Assembly: GCA_025356695.1 (NCBI GenBank)
Contig: JANXSE010000163.1
Coordinates: 1 to 63,131 of the forward strand
DNA: 63,131 bases
DNA from: Betaproteobacteria bacterium
GTDB lineage: Bacteria > Pseudomonadota > Gammaproteobacteria > Burkholderiales > SG8-41
Direction of reading: 5' to 3'
A model generated the notes under the pieces. It did not search any database. It had not been told where the DNA came from and was given only the letters and a program-made list of their open reading frames with translations. This document shows positions 34,474 through 43,860 of this stretch, piece by piece. The position numbers and the translations under genes were made by a program. Position 1 is the first letter of the stretch. Every line of letters begins with the position of its first letter.

Positions 34474-36900
34474 TCAGGCCTTGCCGCTGCGGAACAGGCG
34501 GTCGAGAACCTGCGCATACTCTTCCATCGTATTCGGTTTTTCGATGACCTCGCGCACGCCGATAGCGCGTGCCTCCGCTTCGTCTTCAGGACGCACGTAG
34601 CCTGAGGCGACGATCACCGGTACGTCGCTGCGTATCGCCAGTATCGCGCGCGCGAAATCGAGCCCCGACATGTGCGGCATCGACAAATCGCTGACGACTA
34701 CATCAAAATCGTGTGGCCGCGCAGCGAATTCGAGCAGCGCTTCGGCGGCATTCGTCCTGCCGGTAATTTCATAACCGAGTAGGGTGAGCGTGTAGGTGGC
34801 GAGAAAGACCAGCGCTTCTTCGTCATCGACGTACAGAATACGCTGGCCGTTGCCGCGCGCAGTAACGACGGGAGTGCTGCGTGGTTCGGCCAGCGTCGCT
34901 TCGGCGATGCGGAAGTAGAGATGGAATTTGCTGCCCTTGCCCGCTTCGCTGTATACCGTGATCGCCCCGCCGATATTTTTCATGATGCCGTGCACGATGG
35001 ACATGCCGAGGCCGGTGCCTTGCCCCACCGGCTTGGTGGTAAAGAACGGATCGAAAATCCGCGCCTGGGTTTCTGCATCCATTCCGCTTCCGCTGTCTCT
35101 GACGGTCAATAGTACGTAACGGCCCGGACTCAGACCGGCGGTCACGATGGCGATTTTCCTGTCTGCATGAAGTTCTGAGAGACGCAGTTCTATGCTGCCG
35201 CCTTGCGTGCCAATCGCATACGCGGCATTGGTTAGCAGATTGACGACGATCTGGTAGATCTGCGTCGGATCGGCGGCGACTTCCGGCAGTTCCGGCGCAA
35301 AATCGATACGCAGTTCGATTGTCGCCGGCAGTGTCGCGCGCAGGAGTTTTAACGCTTCCAGCGTAACGTTTTCGAGATCGACCGCTTGGACTGCATGCTC
35401 CTGCGGACGGCTGAAGGCGAGGATGCGCCGCACCAGGTCGCTGGCGCGTTGCGCCGCCTTTTCAATTTGCGCGAGGCTGTCCTGCGCCGGATGGTCGCGC
35501 GGCAGGTTTTTCGCTGCAATAGTCGTGAAACCGCGGATCGCCGGCAGAATGTTGTTGAAGTCGTGCGCAATGCCGCCGGCGAGCGTGCCCAGCGATTCCA
35601 TTTTCTGCGTGCGCGCCAGCAGCGCCTCGGCGTGTTTCTGCCCGGTGAGATCGTTGACCAGCACGAAAACCCCGTTGGTCCGGCCGTCCGTATCAATATC
35701 CGGAACATAGGTGGTTCTCACCTGGCGCGTTGCGCCATCGCCATATTTCACCGTGTGTTCGAACGACACGGGTTCGCCAGCCAGCGCGTTATTGAGGTTG
35801 TGCGCGAATTTTTCATAGGTCTCCGCGCCCACTACTTCCTTGACCGGTTTGTCGAGAACCTCGGCGCGCGGGCGCGCCCACCACTGCTCAAAGGTCCGGT
35901 TGACGAAGCGATAGCGCTGTTGTTCATCGATATAGGCGATCATCGCCGGCATGGCTTCGGTCACGCGGCGCAATTGCATTTCGCTGGCACGCAGCGCCGC
36001 TTCGCTGCGCCTGCGTTCGGTGATGTCGCGTGCAATCGACGCGGCACCGGTAAGCTGGCCGGCGGCGTCGCGGACCGGCGATACCGTAATTGAAACGTCG
36101 AACTGCGTGCCGTCCTTGCGTTGGCGCACGGTTTCATAATGCCGCACGGTCTGGCCGGAGACTATCTTGTCGAGGATCATCTGTTCCTCGTGCAGGCGGT
36201 CCTCCGGTATCAGCATGGTGATCGCTTTGCCCAGCGCTTCTTCTGGGGCATAGCCGAACATGCGCGTTGCGCCGTCGTTCCATGTGGTGATGCTGCTGTT
36301 AAGAGTCTTGCTGATGATCGCGTCGTCTGATGATTCGACGACTGCGGCGAGACGCCCGCGCGAAATCTCGGCGCGTTTGCGTTCGGTGACGTCGCGCAGG
36401 ATTGCGGTAAACATTTTTTTGCCTGATTCATCAATCTGGGAAATCGACGCTTCGAGCGGAAATTCATTGCCGTCGGCGCGCAGGCCGTAGACCTCTGCTG
36501 TTCCTCCCATCTGACGGTTGGTCACTCTGGTGCGGCCGAATTTTTCCACTTGACCGCGGTGAACGGCGTGAAAGCGCGCCGGGATCAGCTGGTCAAGCTG
36601 TTGACCGAGTGTGGCGGCTGCGTTTCGGCCGAAAATCTTTTCAGCCGCTCCATTGAAGAGCACTATGCGTTGCTGTGCGTCGACCGTGACGATGCCGTCC
36701 ATTGCGGAGGTGACGATGCCCTCGAACCGCTGTTCACGCTCGCGCAACAGTTCGTGGCTGCGCACAAGTTCTTGCGTGCGCTCGCTCACGCGCATCTCCA
36801 GAAAATCGTGCGCTTCGCGCAGCGCGGCATCGGCGCGGCGGCGGCCGGCGAAATCGCGGCCGATCGCAGACAGGGGATGTCGCCATGACCGAACTCGCAC
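34474..36900 (-). CDS. hybrid PAS sensor histidine kinase, probably truncated at the N-terminus
   Basis: From GTG 36900 the product has 808 residues: three PAS domains (about 56-175, 183-297 and 308-420), a kinase core with phospho-acceptor H446 in GGIAHDFNN, the ATPase lobe (NLLTNAAYAI, RDSGSGMD, GTGLGMSIVHGI) and a C-terminal receiver (LYVDDEEALVFL, then VSDLSMPHMSG). There is no membrane span. Residues 9-28 (PLSAIGRDFAGRRRADAAL) look like the tail of a further PAS/PAC unit whose start is missing. The gene begins exactly where a truncated peptidase gene begins on the other strand, so its original 5' end seems lost. Confidence 0.82.
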   Translation of the reverse strand: MRVRSWRHPLSAIGRDFAGRRRADAALREAHDFLEMRVSERTQELVRSHELLREREQRFEGIVTSAMDGIVTVDAQQRIVLFNGAAEKIFGRNAAATLGQQLDQLIPARFHAVHRGQVEKFGRTRVTNRQMGGTAEVYGLRADGNEFPLEASISQIDESGKKMFTAILRDVTERKRAEISRGRLAAVVESSDDAIISKTLNSSITTWNDGATRMFGYAPEEALGKAITMLIPEDRLHEEQMILDKIVSGQTVRHYETVRQRKDGTQFDVSITVSPVRDAAGQLTGAASIARDITERRRSEAALRASEMQLRRVTEAMPAMIAYIDEQQRYRFVNRTFEQWWARPRAEVLDKPVKEVVGAETYEKFAHNLNNALAGEPVSFEHTVKYGDGATRQVRTTYVPDIDTDGRTNGVFVLVNDLTGQKHAEALLARTQKMESLGTLAGGIAHDFNNILPAIRGFTTIAAKNLPRDHPAQDSLAQIEKAAQRASDLVRRILAFSRPQEHAVQAVDLENVTLEALKLLRATLPATIELRIDFAPELPEVAADPTQIYQIVVNLLTNAAYAIGTQGGSIELRLSELHADRKIAIVTAGLSPGRYVLLTVRDSGSGMDAETQARIFDPFFTTKPVGQGTGLGMSIVHGIMKNIGGAITVYSEAGKGSKFHLYFRIAEATLAEPRSTPVVTARGNGQRILYVDDEEALVFLATYTLTLLGYEITGRTNAAEALLEFAARPHDFDVVVSDLSMPHMSGLDFARAILAIRSDVPVIVASGYVRPEDEAEARAIGVREVIEKPNTMEEYAQVLDRLFRSGKA

Positions 36901-37367
36901 TCGGGTACGGCCTGTATTTCGGCAAGGTCTGGGGCACTTATTTTGTTGGCGAGCCCGGCGACGAATATCGCCGCCTGTTCGAACTCGGCGCGCGCGTGCA
37001 CGATGAGGCGATTGCCGCCTTGAAGCCCGGCATGAGCGGGCGCGATGTCAATCAATGGATGGAGCGTTTCAAAGCCGACGGTTACGTCGCCGCCAATGCG
37101 GCGCCGCTGGTCAACGGTTGGAGCACCTATAACCACGCGCCGCATTTCGGTGCTATCACCGGCACGCCGGACGCCAAAAAACGCGCCTATCCCAAAGATC
37201 TCGATTTTGTATTGCAGCCGGGACACTGCGTGGGAATACGCTCTTACCCGATTGCGGCGGACGGCAAAACGGCCGTATGGATGGGCACGACCTGCGTCAT
37301 GACAGCGCACGGATTGGAGAAGCTGCACGCCTGCCCGGTGAACAAACTGAACGTGGCGCCCGCGTAA
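36885..37367 (+). pseudogene. M24 peptidase (Xaa-Pro dipeptidase-like), C-terminal fragment
   Basis: Only about 160 residues remain of a protein normally about 400 long. What is left is the second half of the pita-bread fold: TYFVGEPGDEYRRLFELG, AAIALKPGMSGRDVN-like spacing, then NGWSTYNHAPHFGA and a late QPGHCVGIRSYPI. The N-terminal domain and the two aspartate metal ligands of the first half are missing. The frame begins inside the start region of the divergent kinase. There is no good ribosome site. It is probably inactive. Confidence 0.7.
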
Positions 37368-37538
37368 CGTTGCGGTTAGAGAATAAATCGATCGGAGTAC
37401 ATGGTCTCCCGATCAGAACCCTTCGGCTGCCGGCCATGTCCCACTCCGAAAGGATGGCAGCGAGTATGCATGGCGAGGCCGCTCGCGCATGCGGCGAAAA
37501 CGCGGCAGAAACACCCCCAATTGTTGAATTTGCAGCGG

Positions 37539-38453
37539 CTAAAGCTCGCGCGCGACGGCAATGATCTGTTGCCGGAACCAGCGATGCCGCGGGTCTTTGT
37601 GCGTACGCGCGTGCCAGAACATGTTGATGCGCAGTTCCGGCAGCTTGAGCGGCGGCTCGAGAATTTGCAGCGCGAGGTGTGCGCCCGCGCTCTTCAGCAT
37701 GCGCTCGGAAACGGTGGCGATCAGATTTGATTGCGCCACCGTGCGCAGCACCGTGCCGTAGTTTTGCATTCGCATGCCGATGTGAAGTTTTGCGCCGAGT
37801 TTGGCGGCGGCTTCGTCAATGGCGCGCCCGGACATGCCGTGCGGCGCCACTTCAAGTCGCACATGCGAAAAGCTCAAGTACTGTTCCAGCGTGATGCGGC
37901 CGTTGAGTTCCGGATGGTTTTTTCTCGCCACGCAGACCAGCCGGTCACGGTAGAGCTGCGCCGAGTGCAGTGTTTGCGGCGGACGTTCCAGCCAGCCGAG
38001 GCGGAAATCGATTTCGCCGTTTTCAAGCCAGCGCAGCGCGTGGTCGCGGCTGGGATGTCGCGCCTCGATGCGCACGCCGGGCGCACTTTCCTGCAGGCGT
38101 TCGATCAGGCGCGGAAAAATCAGATGCTCGACGGTTTCGGCGGCGGTGAGGCGAAAGGTGATTTCCGCAGTGCGCGGGTCAACGCCGCGCGGCGCTTCGA
38201 TCACCGCCGCGAGATCGGCGAGGATGCGCTGCACTGGTTCCTCAAGCTCGATCGCGCGATCGGTCGGTACCATGCGGCCGCGCGCGCGGATCAGCAGCGG
38301 ATCATTGAACAACGTGCGCAGGCGGGCCAGCGCTTTGCTCACCGCCGGCTGGCTGGTCTCCAGCACATCCGCCGCGCCCGAAACGCTGCGCGCGTTCATG
38401 AGAGCGGCAAAGCAGCGCAGCAGGAAAACGTCGATCTCATCAATATTCCGCAT
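37539..38453 (-). CDS. LysR-family transcriptional regulator
   Basis: The 304 residues start at ATG 38453 (a TTG further out is less likely). The N-terminal winged helix reads VFLLRCFAALMNARSVSGAA, ETSQPAVSKALARLRTLF; an effector domain of two lobes follows, with ITFRLTAAETVEHLIFPRL opening it. It diverges from the DapA-family gene at 38578 across 124 bases, the usual arrangement for a LysR regulator and its target. The effector is probably a substrate or product of the genes at 38.5-44 kb. The 171 bases before it (37368-37538) hold nothing I can identify. Confidence 0.9.
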   Translation of the reverse strand: MRNIDEIDVFLLRCFAALMNARSVSGAADVLETSQPAVSKALARLRTLFNDPLLIRARGRMVPTDRAIELEEPVQRILADLAAVIEAPRGVDPRTAEITFRLTAAETVEHLIFPRLIERLQESAPGVRIEARHPSRDHALRWLENGEIDFRLGWLERPPQTLHSAQLYRDRLVCVARKNHPELNGRITLEQYLSFSHVRLEVAPHGMSGRAIDEAAAKLGAKLHIGMRMQNYGTVLRTVAQSNLIATVSERMLKSAGAHLALQILEPPLKLPELRINMFWHARTHKDPRHRWFRQQIIAVAREL

Positions 38454-38577
38454 AGTGATAGATAATATTCCCAAAACGGTATAGACGGATAGTGCGCCAA
38501 CGGCTATTTTGTGCGCCTGATTGCCGCCGCAACGGTTTATTCCGCGAGACCCGAATAAAACAAAGGAGGAGGATTCT

Positions 38578-39570
38578 GTGAATTATAAGAAATCCGAGGC
38601 CAAGGCAGCGTCCAAGGCACAGTTTCGCGGCGTCTGGGCGGCAATCACCACCCCCTTTACTGCAGACGGCGAGCTCGACGAGGCCGGCCTGCGTTTTAAT
38701 ATGCGCCGCGTCACCGGTGATCTGCACGTCGAAGGCGTGTTCTGCACCGGCGTCATGGGCGAATTCTGGTCGTTGACCAAAGAAGAGCGCCTGCGCGCGG
38801 TTGAAATCGTCGTGCAGGAAGCCAAAGGCAAGTGCAAGGTCATCGCCCATACCGCACATCATTCAGCCAAAGAGACGGTCGAACTGACGCGCCACGCCGA
38901 AGACGTTGGCGCCGATTTTGCGATCCTGATGAACCCGTATTATCCGCCGGCCAACGAGGCGATGGTCTACGACTGGTTCAAGTACGTTGCCGACCGCGTC
39001 AACATCGGCATCTGGATGTTCGACGCTGAATTCTCCGGTTACGGTTTTTCGCCGGAACTGACCAATAAAATCGCCGACATCGAGAACGTCTGCGGCCTCA
39101 AGGTGCCGCGTCCGTGGGAACACTACGTCAAGCTCAAGCAACTGATGGGCGAAAAAATCGTCATGAGCCAGCCGAGCGAATCGCAATGGATGACAGCGAT
39201 GCGCGATCACGGCCAGACCGTACACATGTCGTCGCCGAACCCGTATACCTTCCAGGTGCCGGGCTGGCTGCCGATGCACGATTACACCGAACTGGCGCTG
39301 GCCGGCAAATGGAACGAGGCCGAGGCGATAGTAAAAACACTGCAACTGCTGCGCGAAGCGCATGCGCGCTGGTTCGTCGAGCCATGGGCCAAGCACCGCA
39401 TCATTCCGATTGCCTATCTCAAGTACTGGACCGAGTTGCTGGGCATGGCTGCGGGCCCGGTGCGCACGCCGCTGCTGCAACTCACTGAAAAAGAAAAACA
39501 GGAAATGCGCGCGGGCCTTGAGAAGACCGGCATCCTGGCGCGCGTGTCGAAAGCAAAAGCAGCCGCATAG
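38578..39570 (+). CDS. DapA-family lyase, altered active site
   Basis: GTG 38578 sits behind a strong AAAGGAGGAGG ribosome site, giving 330 residues. The barrel start is AAITTPFTADGELD, the GVMGEFWSL loop replaces GTTGES and the Schiff-base lysine is in CGLKVPRP. The catalytic tyrosine motif YNxP is absent: the equivalent strand reads IGIWMFDAEFSGYG, so Phe or another residue replaces it. Activity may differ from classic aldolases. It is divergent from the LysR gene and first in a run including a cupin-rubredoxin and a Gfo/Idh oxidoreductase. Confidence 0.85.
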   Translation: MNYKKSEAKAASKAQFRGVWAAITTPFTADGELDEAGLRFNMRRVTGDLHVEGVFCTGVMGEFWSLTKEERLRAVEIVVQEAKGKCKVIAHTAHHSAKETVELTRHAEDVGADFAILMNPYYPPANEAMVYDWFKYVADRVNIGIWMFDAEFSGYGFSPELTNKIADIENVCGLKVPRPWEHYVKLKQLMGEKIVMSQPSESQWMTAMRDHGQTVHMSSPNPYTFQVPGWLPMHDYTELALAGKWNEAEAIVKTLQLLREAHARWFVEPWAKHRIIPIAYLKYWTELLGMAAGPVRTPLLQLTEKEKQEMRAGLEKTGILARVSKAKAAA

Positions 39571-39734
39571 AACAATAAGTCCAAAGGAGGGGACGGGCGC
39601 GGAGACGGCAACATGCATCTCCGCGTTTTTCTTTTTGTGACCCGCCGCCGGTCAATTGGCGCACGTTACCGGAATACGGCGCGAAATAAGGGTGTTGCGC
39701 GCGGTGGTATCATCCCTTTATCGAGGGAGGCGTT

Positions 39735-40667
39735 ATGACTTTGGTAGTTGCATACGACGATATCAAGCCGGACCGGATCAATAAAAACAAAGGCGGCAAC
39801 GGCGCGCCGGCATCGACCAACTATGTTTTTTTCCGGGCGACGAAAGATGAGCTCGATGCGCCCAGCGCGTTTCTCGCGCAGTATCCGCCGGACGAACATT
39901 CAACCGCGCATTACCACGTGGTCGATCAGTTCCAGATTCTGGTCAAGGGTAAAGGCACGCTCGGCCGCCACGAAGTTGCGCCGTACTATGTGCACTTCGC
40001 GCGCGCGCATACGCCATACGGCCCGCTGCACGCCGACGCCGAAACCGGCTGGACTTTCATGACGCTGCGCGCGCGTTTCGACGGCGGTGCGCAACGCCTG
40101 CCGGACAAGCTTGAAATTCTCAAACAGATACCCGATCGCAAGCCCTGGCAGGTGACGACGCAAGCGATTTTCCCCGAAGTCAGCGGCAACGCGACCTTTC
40201 AGGAAATGCCGGAGATCAAGGACGAGCACGGGCTTTTCGCCTGTTCGTTCAGTATGGCGCCGCATGCGCGCAGCATCGCGCCGGCGCCGGCCAATGGCGA
40301 CGGCCAATACATCGTAGTGATCGACGGCAGCCTTTTGCACGAGGGTAAAGAATGTAAAGGCCTCGCGGTGGTGTTCGTCAAACCGCAGGAAAACGCCTAC
40401 GACATCAAGGCTGGTGCGCAGGGTTTGCGCGGCCTGATACTCAATTTTCCGCGCACCGCGCCGCGCACTGCCGAAGCCAAACCGGTCGCGCCGGCGAGCG
40501 GGTTCAAAAAATGGCAGTGCGTACTGTGCGCGTTCTACTACGACGAAGCGCTCGGCATTCCCGATGAAGGCATCCCTGCCGGTACACGCTGGGCGGATGT
40601 GCCCGATAGCTGGACCTGTCCGGACTGCGCCGCCGGCAAAAGCGACTTCGAGATGATCGAGGTTTAA
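39735..40667 (+). CDS. cupin protein fused to a C-terminal rubredoxin
   Basis: The 310 residues combine a bicupin-like region (about 30-245; EHSTAHYHVVDQFQILVKGK and later GDGQYIVVIDGSLLHEG) with a rubredoxin at about 256-310. The rubredoxin iron ligands are intact: C262 and C265 in WQCVLCAFYYD, and C295 and C298 in SWTCPDCAAGKSDFE. Rubredoxin passes single electrons, so this suggests a metal-cupin oxygenase with a built-in redox partner. A GAGGGAGG ribosome site precedes the ATG. It is cytoplasmic. The substrate is unknown. Confidence 0.85.
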   Translation: MTLVVAYDDIKPDRINKNKGGNGAPASTNYVFFRATKDELDAPSAFLAQYPPDEHSTAHYHVVDQFQILVKGKGTLGRHEVAPYYVHFARAHTPYGPLHADAETGWTFMTLRARFDGGAQRLPDKLEILKQIPDRKPWQVTTQAIFPEVSGNATFQEMPEIKDEHGLFACSFSMAPHARSIAPAPANGDGQYIVVIDGSLLHEGKECKGLAVVFVKPQENAYDIKAGAQGLRGLILNFPRTAPRTAEAKPVAPASGFKKWQCVLCAFYYDEALGIPDEGIPAGTRWADVPDSWTCPDCAAGKSDFEMIEV

Positions 40668-40744
40668 CGCAGATTCGAGGCGCGATTCGATCCGCAGTCC
40701 GGCGGCACCTGTTGCCGGAAGATTGAAAGTCAGCAGGAATTACG

Positions 40745-41872
40745 ATGCAACAGAAAAATCCGCAACGTATCGGCCTTGCCATCGTCGGCGCCGGCCGCAT
40801 CGGCCTGCAGCGCGGTGAAATCGCCGCGCGTTATCCGCAGGTTGACTGGATAGGCGTCGCCGACATCGACGGTGCGCGCGCCAAACTGGTGGCGGAGAAA
40901 CTTAACGCCGATTTTTATACCACCGACTACCGCGAGCTACTGAAGCGCCCGGAAGCGACCGCAGCGCTGATTTCCACTGTTGGTCATCTGCATGTCGAAC
41001 CGACGCTGGCCGCGCTGGAGAATCCGAACAAACTCGCACTCTTGATCGAAAAACCGATCGCAAATGAGCTCGCGCAATCGGAAAGGGTACTTAAACTGAT
41101 ACGCTCTGCCGGCAACGATGCGCTGATCGGTTACACACAGCGCTTCCGCCGCCGCTGGATGGTGGCGAAGGACAAAGTCGCGAGCGGCAGCCTTGGTGAC
41201 ATCTCGACAGTGACCTCGCGCGCCTTTCTCAACCGACTGGTCGCGCTTAACAACTACAAACGCGATTCCGACCCGGCGCTGAATTCGCCGATGGTGATTT
41301 CCGGCACCCACGCGCTCGATATCGTAATGTGGATGATGGAAAAGAAAACGCCGGTTGAGCTTTACGCGCGTTCGACCGACAAGGCGCTGGGCCCGCTGTG
41401 CAAAGGCACCGATGCTACTGTCGGTACCATGATCTTCAGCGACGGCTCTCTGTATAACAGTGTGGTCAGCTGGGCGTTGCCGGTTTCATGGCCGGGCGCG
41501 GTATACGGACTCGAAGTCGGCATTGTCGGCACCGACGGCGTGATGACCATCGATGACACGCATCGGGACATCGTGCTCGCCGCATCCAAAGCGCAGGGCA
41601 TGGGTTATGTTGCCGACGGCAGCCGGCTGGTCGATTTTGTCGGCAGCACGCCGGCCGGCGATATGGCGTTGGGCGCCTTGCGCGGCCCGTTGCACGAAGA
41701 AACGCAATCGTGGCTGATGCGTTTGTCGATGGGGGTGGCGACGCCGCATGCGACTGCCGAAGAAGGGCATCACCGTTTGATGCTGGCCAAAGCCTATGAT
41801 CTGTCGGCGCGATTGAAAGCACCGGTGGCGCTGCCGATTACGCCGCAGGACGAGCAGCGCGCGGCGAAGTAA
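40745..41872 (+). CDS. Gfo/Idh/MocA-family oxidoreductase
   Basis: The 375 residues fit this NAD(P)-dependent family acting on sugars, inositols or related polyols. The Rossmann start is IGLAIVGAGRIGLQRGEIAA, and the LLIEKPIANELAQSERVLKL segment carries the EKP lysine motif. A YTQRFRRRWM segment and a GTHALDIVMWMM helix with the conserved His follow. It lies 77 bases after the cupin-rubredoxin gene and 26 before two coupled receptors, so a multi-step substrate route is likely. The sugar is not identifiable. Confidence 0.9.
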   Translation: MQQKNPQRIGLAIVGAGRIGLQRGEIAARYPQVDWIGVADIDGARAKLVAEKLNADFYTTDYRELLKRPEATAALISTVGHLHVEPTLAALENPNKLALLIEKPIANELAQSERVLKLIRSAGNDALIGYTQRFRRRWMVAKDKVASGSLGDISTVTSRAFLNRLVALNNYKRDSDPALNSPMVISGTHALDIVMWMMEKKTPVELYARSTDKALGPLCKGTDATVGTMIFSDGSLYNSVVSWALPVSWPGAVYGLEVGIVGTDGVMTIDDTHRDIVLAASKAQGMGYVADGSRLVDFVGSTPAGDMALGALRGPLHEETQSWLMRLSMGVATPHATAEEGHHRLMLAKAYDLSARLKAPVALPITPQDEQRAAK

Positions 41873-41898
41873 GCGGCGCGTTCACCCGGATTACGAGC

Positions 41899-42885
41899 AT
41901 GTCGATTGCGGCAACCCGAAAATCTGCGACGCGTGTGGCTGCGTTATTGATCCCGGCAGTATTCATGGTCAATGCGGCCCTTGCGCAATCGTATCCGTCG
42001 AAACCAATCAGGCTGGTGGTGCCGTTCACGGCGGGCGGCGGCACCGACATCGCCGCGCGCGTGGTCGGTCGCAAGCTGGCCGAACGGCTGGCGACAACAA
42101 TCGTCATCGACAATCGCGGTGGCGCCGGCGGCGTGCTGGGCACCGAGATCGTCGCGCGGGCCGCCCCCGATGGCTACACGCTGGTGATGGTCAGCGGCAG
42201 CCATAGCATCAATCCGAGTCTGTATCGCACCCTGCCGTACGACACGCTGCGCGATTTCGCACCGGTTTCGCAGGTGGTGCTGGCGCCGGGCATTCTCGTG
42301 GTGCAAGCGGGGCCGGGCCCGCGCACGCTGCGCGAATTCGTCGATTTCGCGCGTGCGCGGCGCGGCGAATTGAGTTACGCCTCGGCGGGGCGCGGCACGC
42401 CGCCGCATCTGGCGATGGAATTGCTGAAGATGAGCGCCGGCATTGCTCTCGTGCATGTGCCGTACAAGGGCAGCGCGGCGATGATCCCGGATCTTCTCGG
42501 CGGCCAGATCGCCGCAACCATACCGTCGATACCGGCGGTGTTGCCGCTGGTGAAGGCGGGGCGCCTCACCGCGCTCGCAGTGACTTCGCGCGCGCGCTCG
42601 GCTGCGGCACCCGAAGTGCCGACGATGATAGAAGCCGGCGTGCCGGATTACGAGGCAAGTTCGTGGTACGGCTTGCTCGCGCCGGCGGCGCTGTCGCCGG
42701 CCATCGTCGAGCGCCTCAATCGCGAAATCGTGCAGGTGCTGCGCGCGGGGGAAATCCGCGAGCGCCTGGTGGAACAGGGGCTCGATCCGGTCGGCAACAC
42801 GCCGCGCCAGTTCGCGACGGTCATCAGCGACGAGATCGGTAAATGGCGCCGCGTGGTCAAAACCTCCGGCGCAGAGGTCGAATGA
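41899..42885 (+). CDS. Bug/TctC-type receptor (copy 7)
   Basis: A 328-residue Bug receptor with signal peptide up to AALAQ. YPSKPIRLVVPFTAGGGTDIAAR, NRGGAGGVLGTEIVAR, PDGYTLVMVSGS, YDTLRDFAPVSQV, HVPYKGSAAMIPD and VPTMIEAGVPDY are all present. The loop reads AGGGTD, close to the family consensus. Its stop overlaps the start of copy 8 (ATGA). It follows the Gfo/Idh gene by 26 bases. Confidence 0.93.
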   Translation: MSIAATRKSATRVAALLIPAVFMVNAALAQSYPSKPIRLVVPFTAGGGTDIAARVVGRKLAERLATTIVIDNRGGAGGVLGTEIVARAAPDGYTLVMVSGSHSINPSLYRTLPYDTLRDFAPVSQVVLAPGILVVQAGPGPRTLREFVDFARARRGELSYASAGRGTPPHLAMELLKMSAGIALVHVPYKGSAAMIPDLLGGQIAATIPSIPAVLPLVKAGRLTALAVTSRARSAAAPEVPTMIEAGVPDYEASSWYGLLAPAALSPAIVERLNREIVQVLRAGEIRERLVEQGLDPVGNTPRQFATVISDEIGKWRRVVKTSGAEVE

Positions 42886-43841
42886 AAGCGCGCGGATTTG
42901 CAACTGCGTGCGTGCTGTTCGCGCTGTGCGCGACGGCGGCGGCGCAACCCTATCCGATCAAGCCGGTGCGCGTGATCGTGCCGGTAGGGCCCGGCGGCGG
43001 GCTGGATTTTGTGGCGCGGCTGCTGGCGCCGCGGCTCAGCGAAGCGCTCGGCCAGACGGTGGTGATCGATAACCGCGCCGGCGCGTCCGGCAACATCGGC
43101 GTTGAACTGGCGGCGCAGGCGCCGCCCGACGGCTACACGCTGATTTTCCTCAGCGCGAGTTCGGTGGTGAGCGCGGTGACCACCAAAACGAAATTCGATC
43201 TCAGGCGCGATTTCGCGCCGGTCTCGCTGACCAGCGCACTGCCCACCGTGCTCGCCGTGCATCCCGCCCTGCCGGTGCAGACGCTGGCCGAATTCATCGC
43301 CTATGCGAAGGCCAATCCGCGCAAGATCAATTACGGCTCGACCGGCAACGGCACGATTCTGCATCTCGCCGGCGCGCTGTTCGCGCTGGCCGCAGGCGTC
43401 GATATCGTACACGTGCCGTACAAATCGGTCGGTGCGGCGACGGTCGATCTATTGGCGGGGCAGATCCAGATGAACTTTGCCAATCTAGGCACCGTGCTGC
43501 CGCACGTCAGATCCGGCCGTCTGCGCATGCTGACCGTCACCAGCCAGCGCCGCACCAGGGCCGCGCCGGAACTGCCGACCATGAGCGAGGCCGGTCTGCC
43601 GGGTCTCGTCATCACGCAATGGCATGGCATGCTGGCGCCGGCGACGGTACCGCAGACGATTATCGCGCGGCTACACGGCGAAATCGCCGGCATCATGCGC
43701 CAGCCGGCGACGCAGGCGCGGCTCGAGGAGTCCGGCATCGAGGCGGTGGCCTCGACGCCGCAGGAATTTTCGGCATCTCTGAAAAGCGATTACGACAAAT
43801 GGGCGGGCGTGATCCGGCAAACCGGCATCCGCCTCGAATAA
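42882..43841 (+). CDS. Bug/TctC-type receptor (copy 8)
   Basis: I start at ATG 42882, which overlaps the previous stop and yields a clean signal peptide (MKARGFATACVLFALCATAAAQ); 319 residues. YPIKPVRVIVPVGPGGGLDFVAR, NRAGASGNIGVELA, PPDGYTL, HVPYKSVGAATV and LPTMSEAGLPGL follow. The loop reads PGGGLDF. As with copies 1/2, the overlapping pair differs in the ligand loop. Confidence 0.93.
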   Translation: MKARGFATACVLFALCATAAAQPYPIKPVRVIVPVGPGGGLDFVARLLAPRLSEALGQTVVIDNRAGASGNIGVELAAQAPPDGYTLIFLSASSVVSAVTTKTKFDLRRDFAPVSLTSALPTVLAVHPALPVQTLAEFIAYAKANPRKINYGSTGNGTILHLAGALFALAAGVDIVHVPYKSVGAATVDLLAGQIQMNFANLGTVLPHVRSGRLRMLTVTSQRRTRAAPELPTMSEAGLPGLVITQWHGMLAPATVPQTIIARLHGEIAGIMRQPATQARLEESGIEAVASTPQEFSASLKSDYDKWAGVIRQTGIRLE

Positions 43842-43860
43842 ATTCAATCAGGAGCAAACG

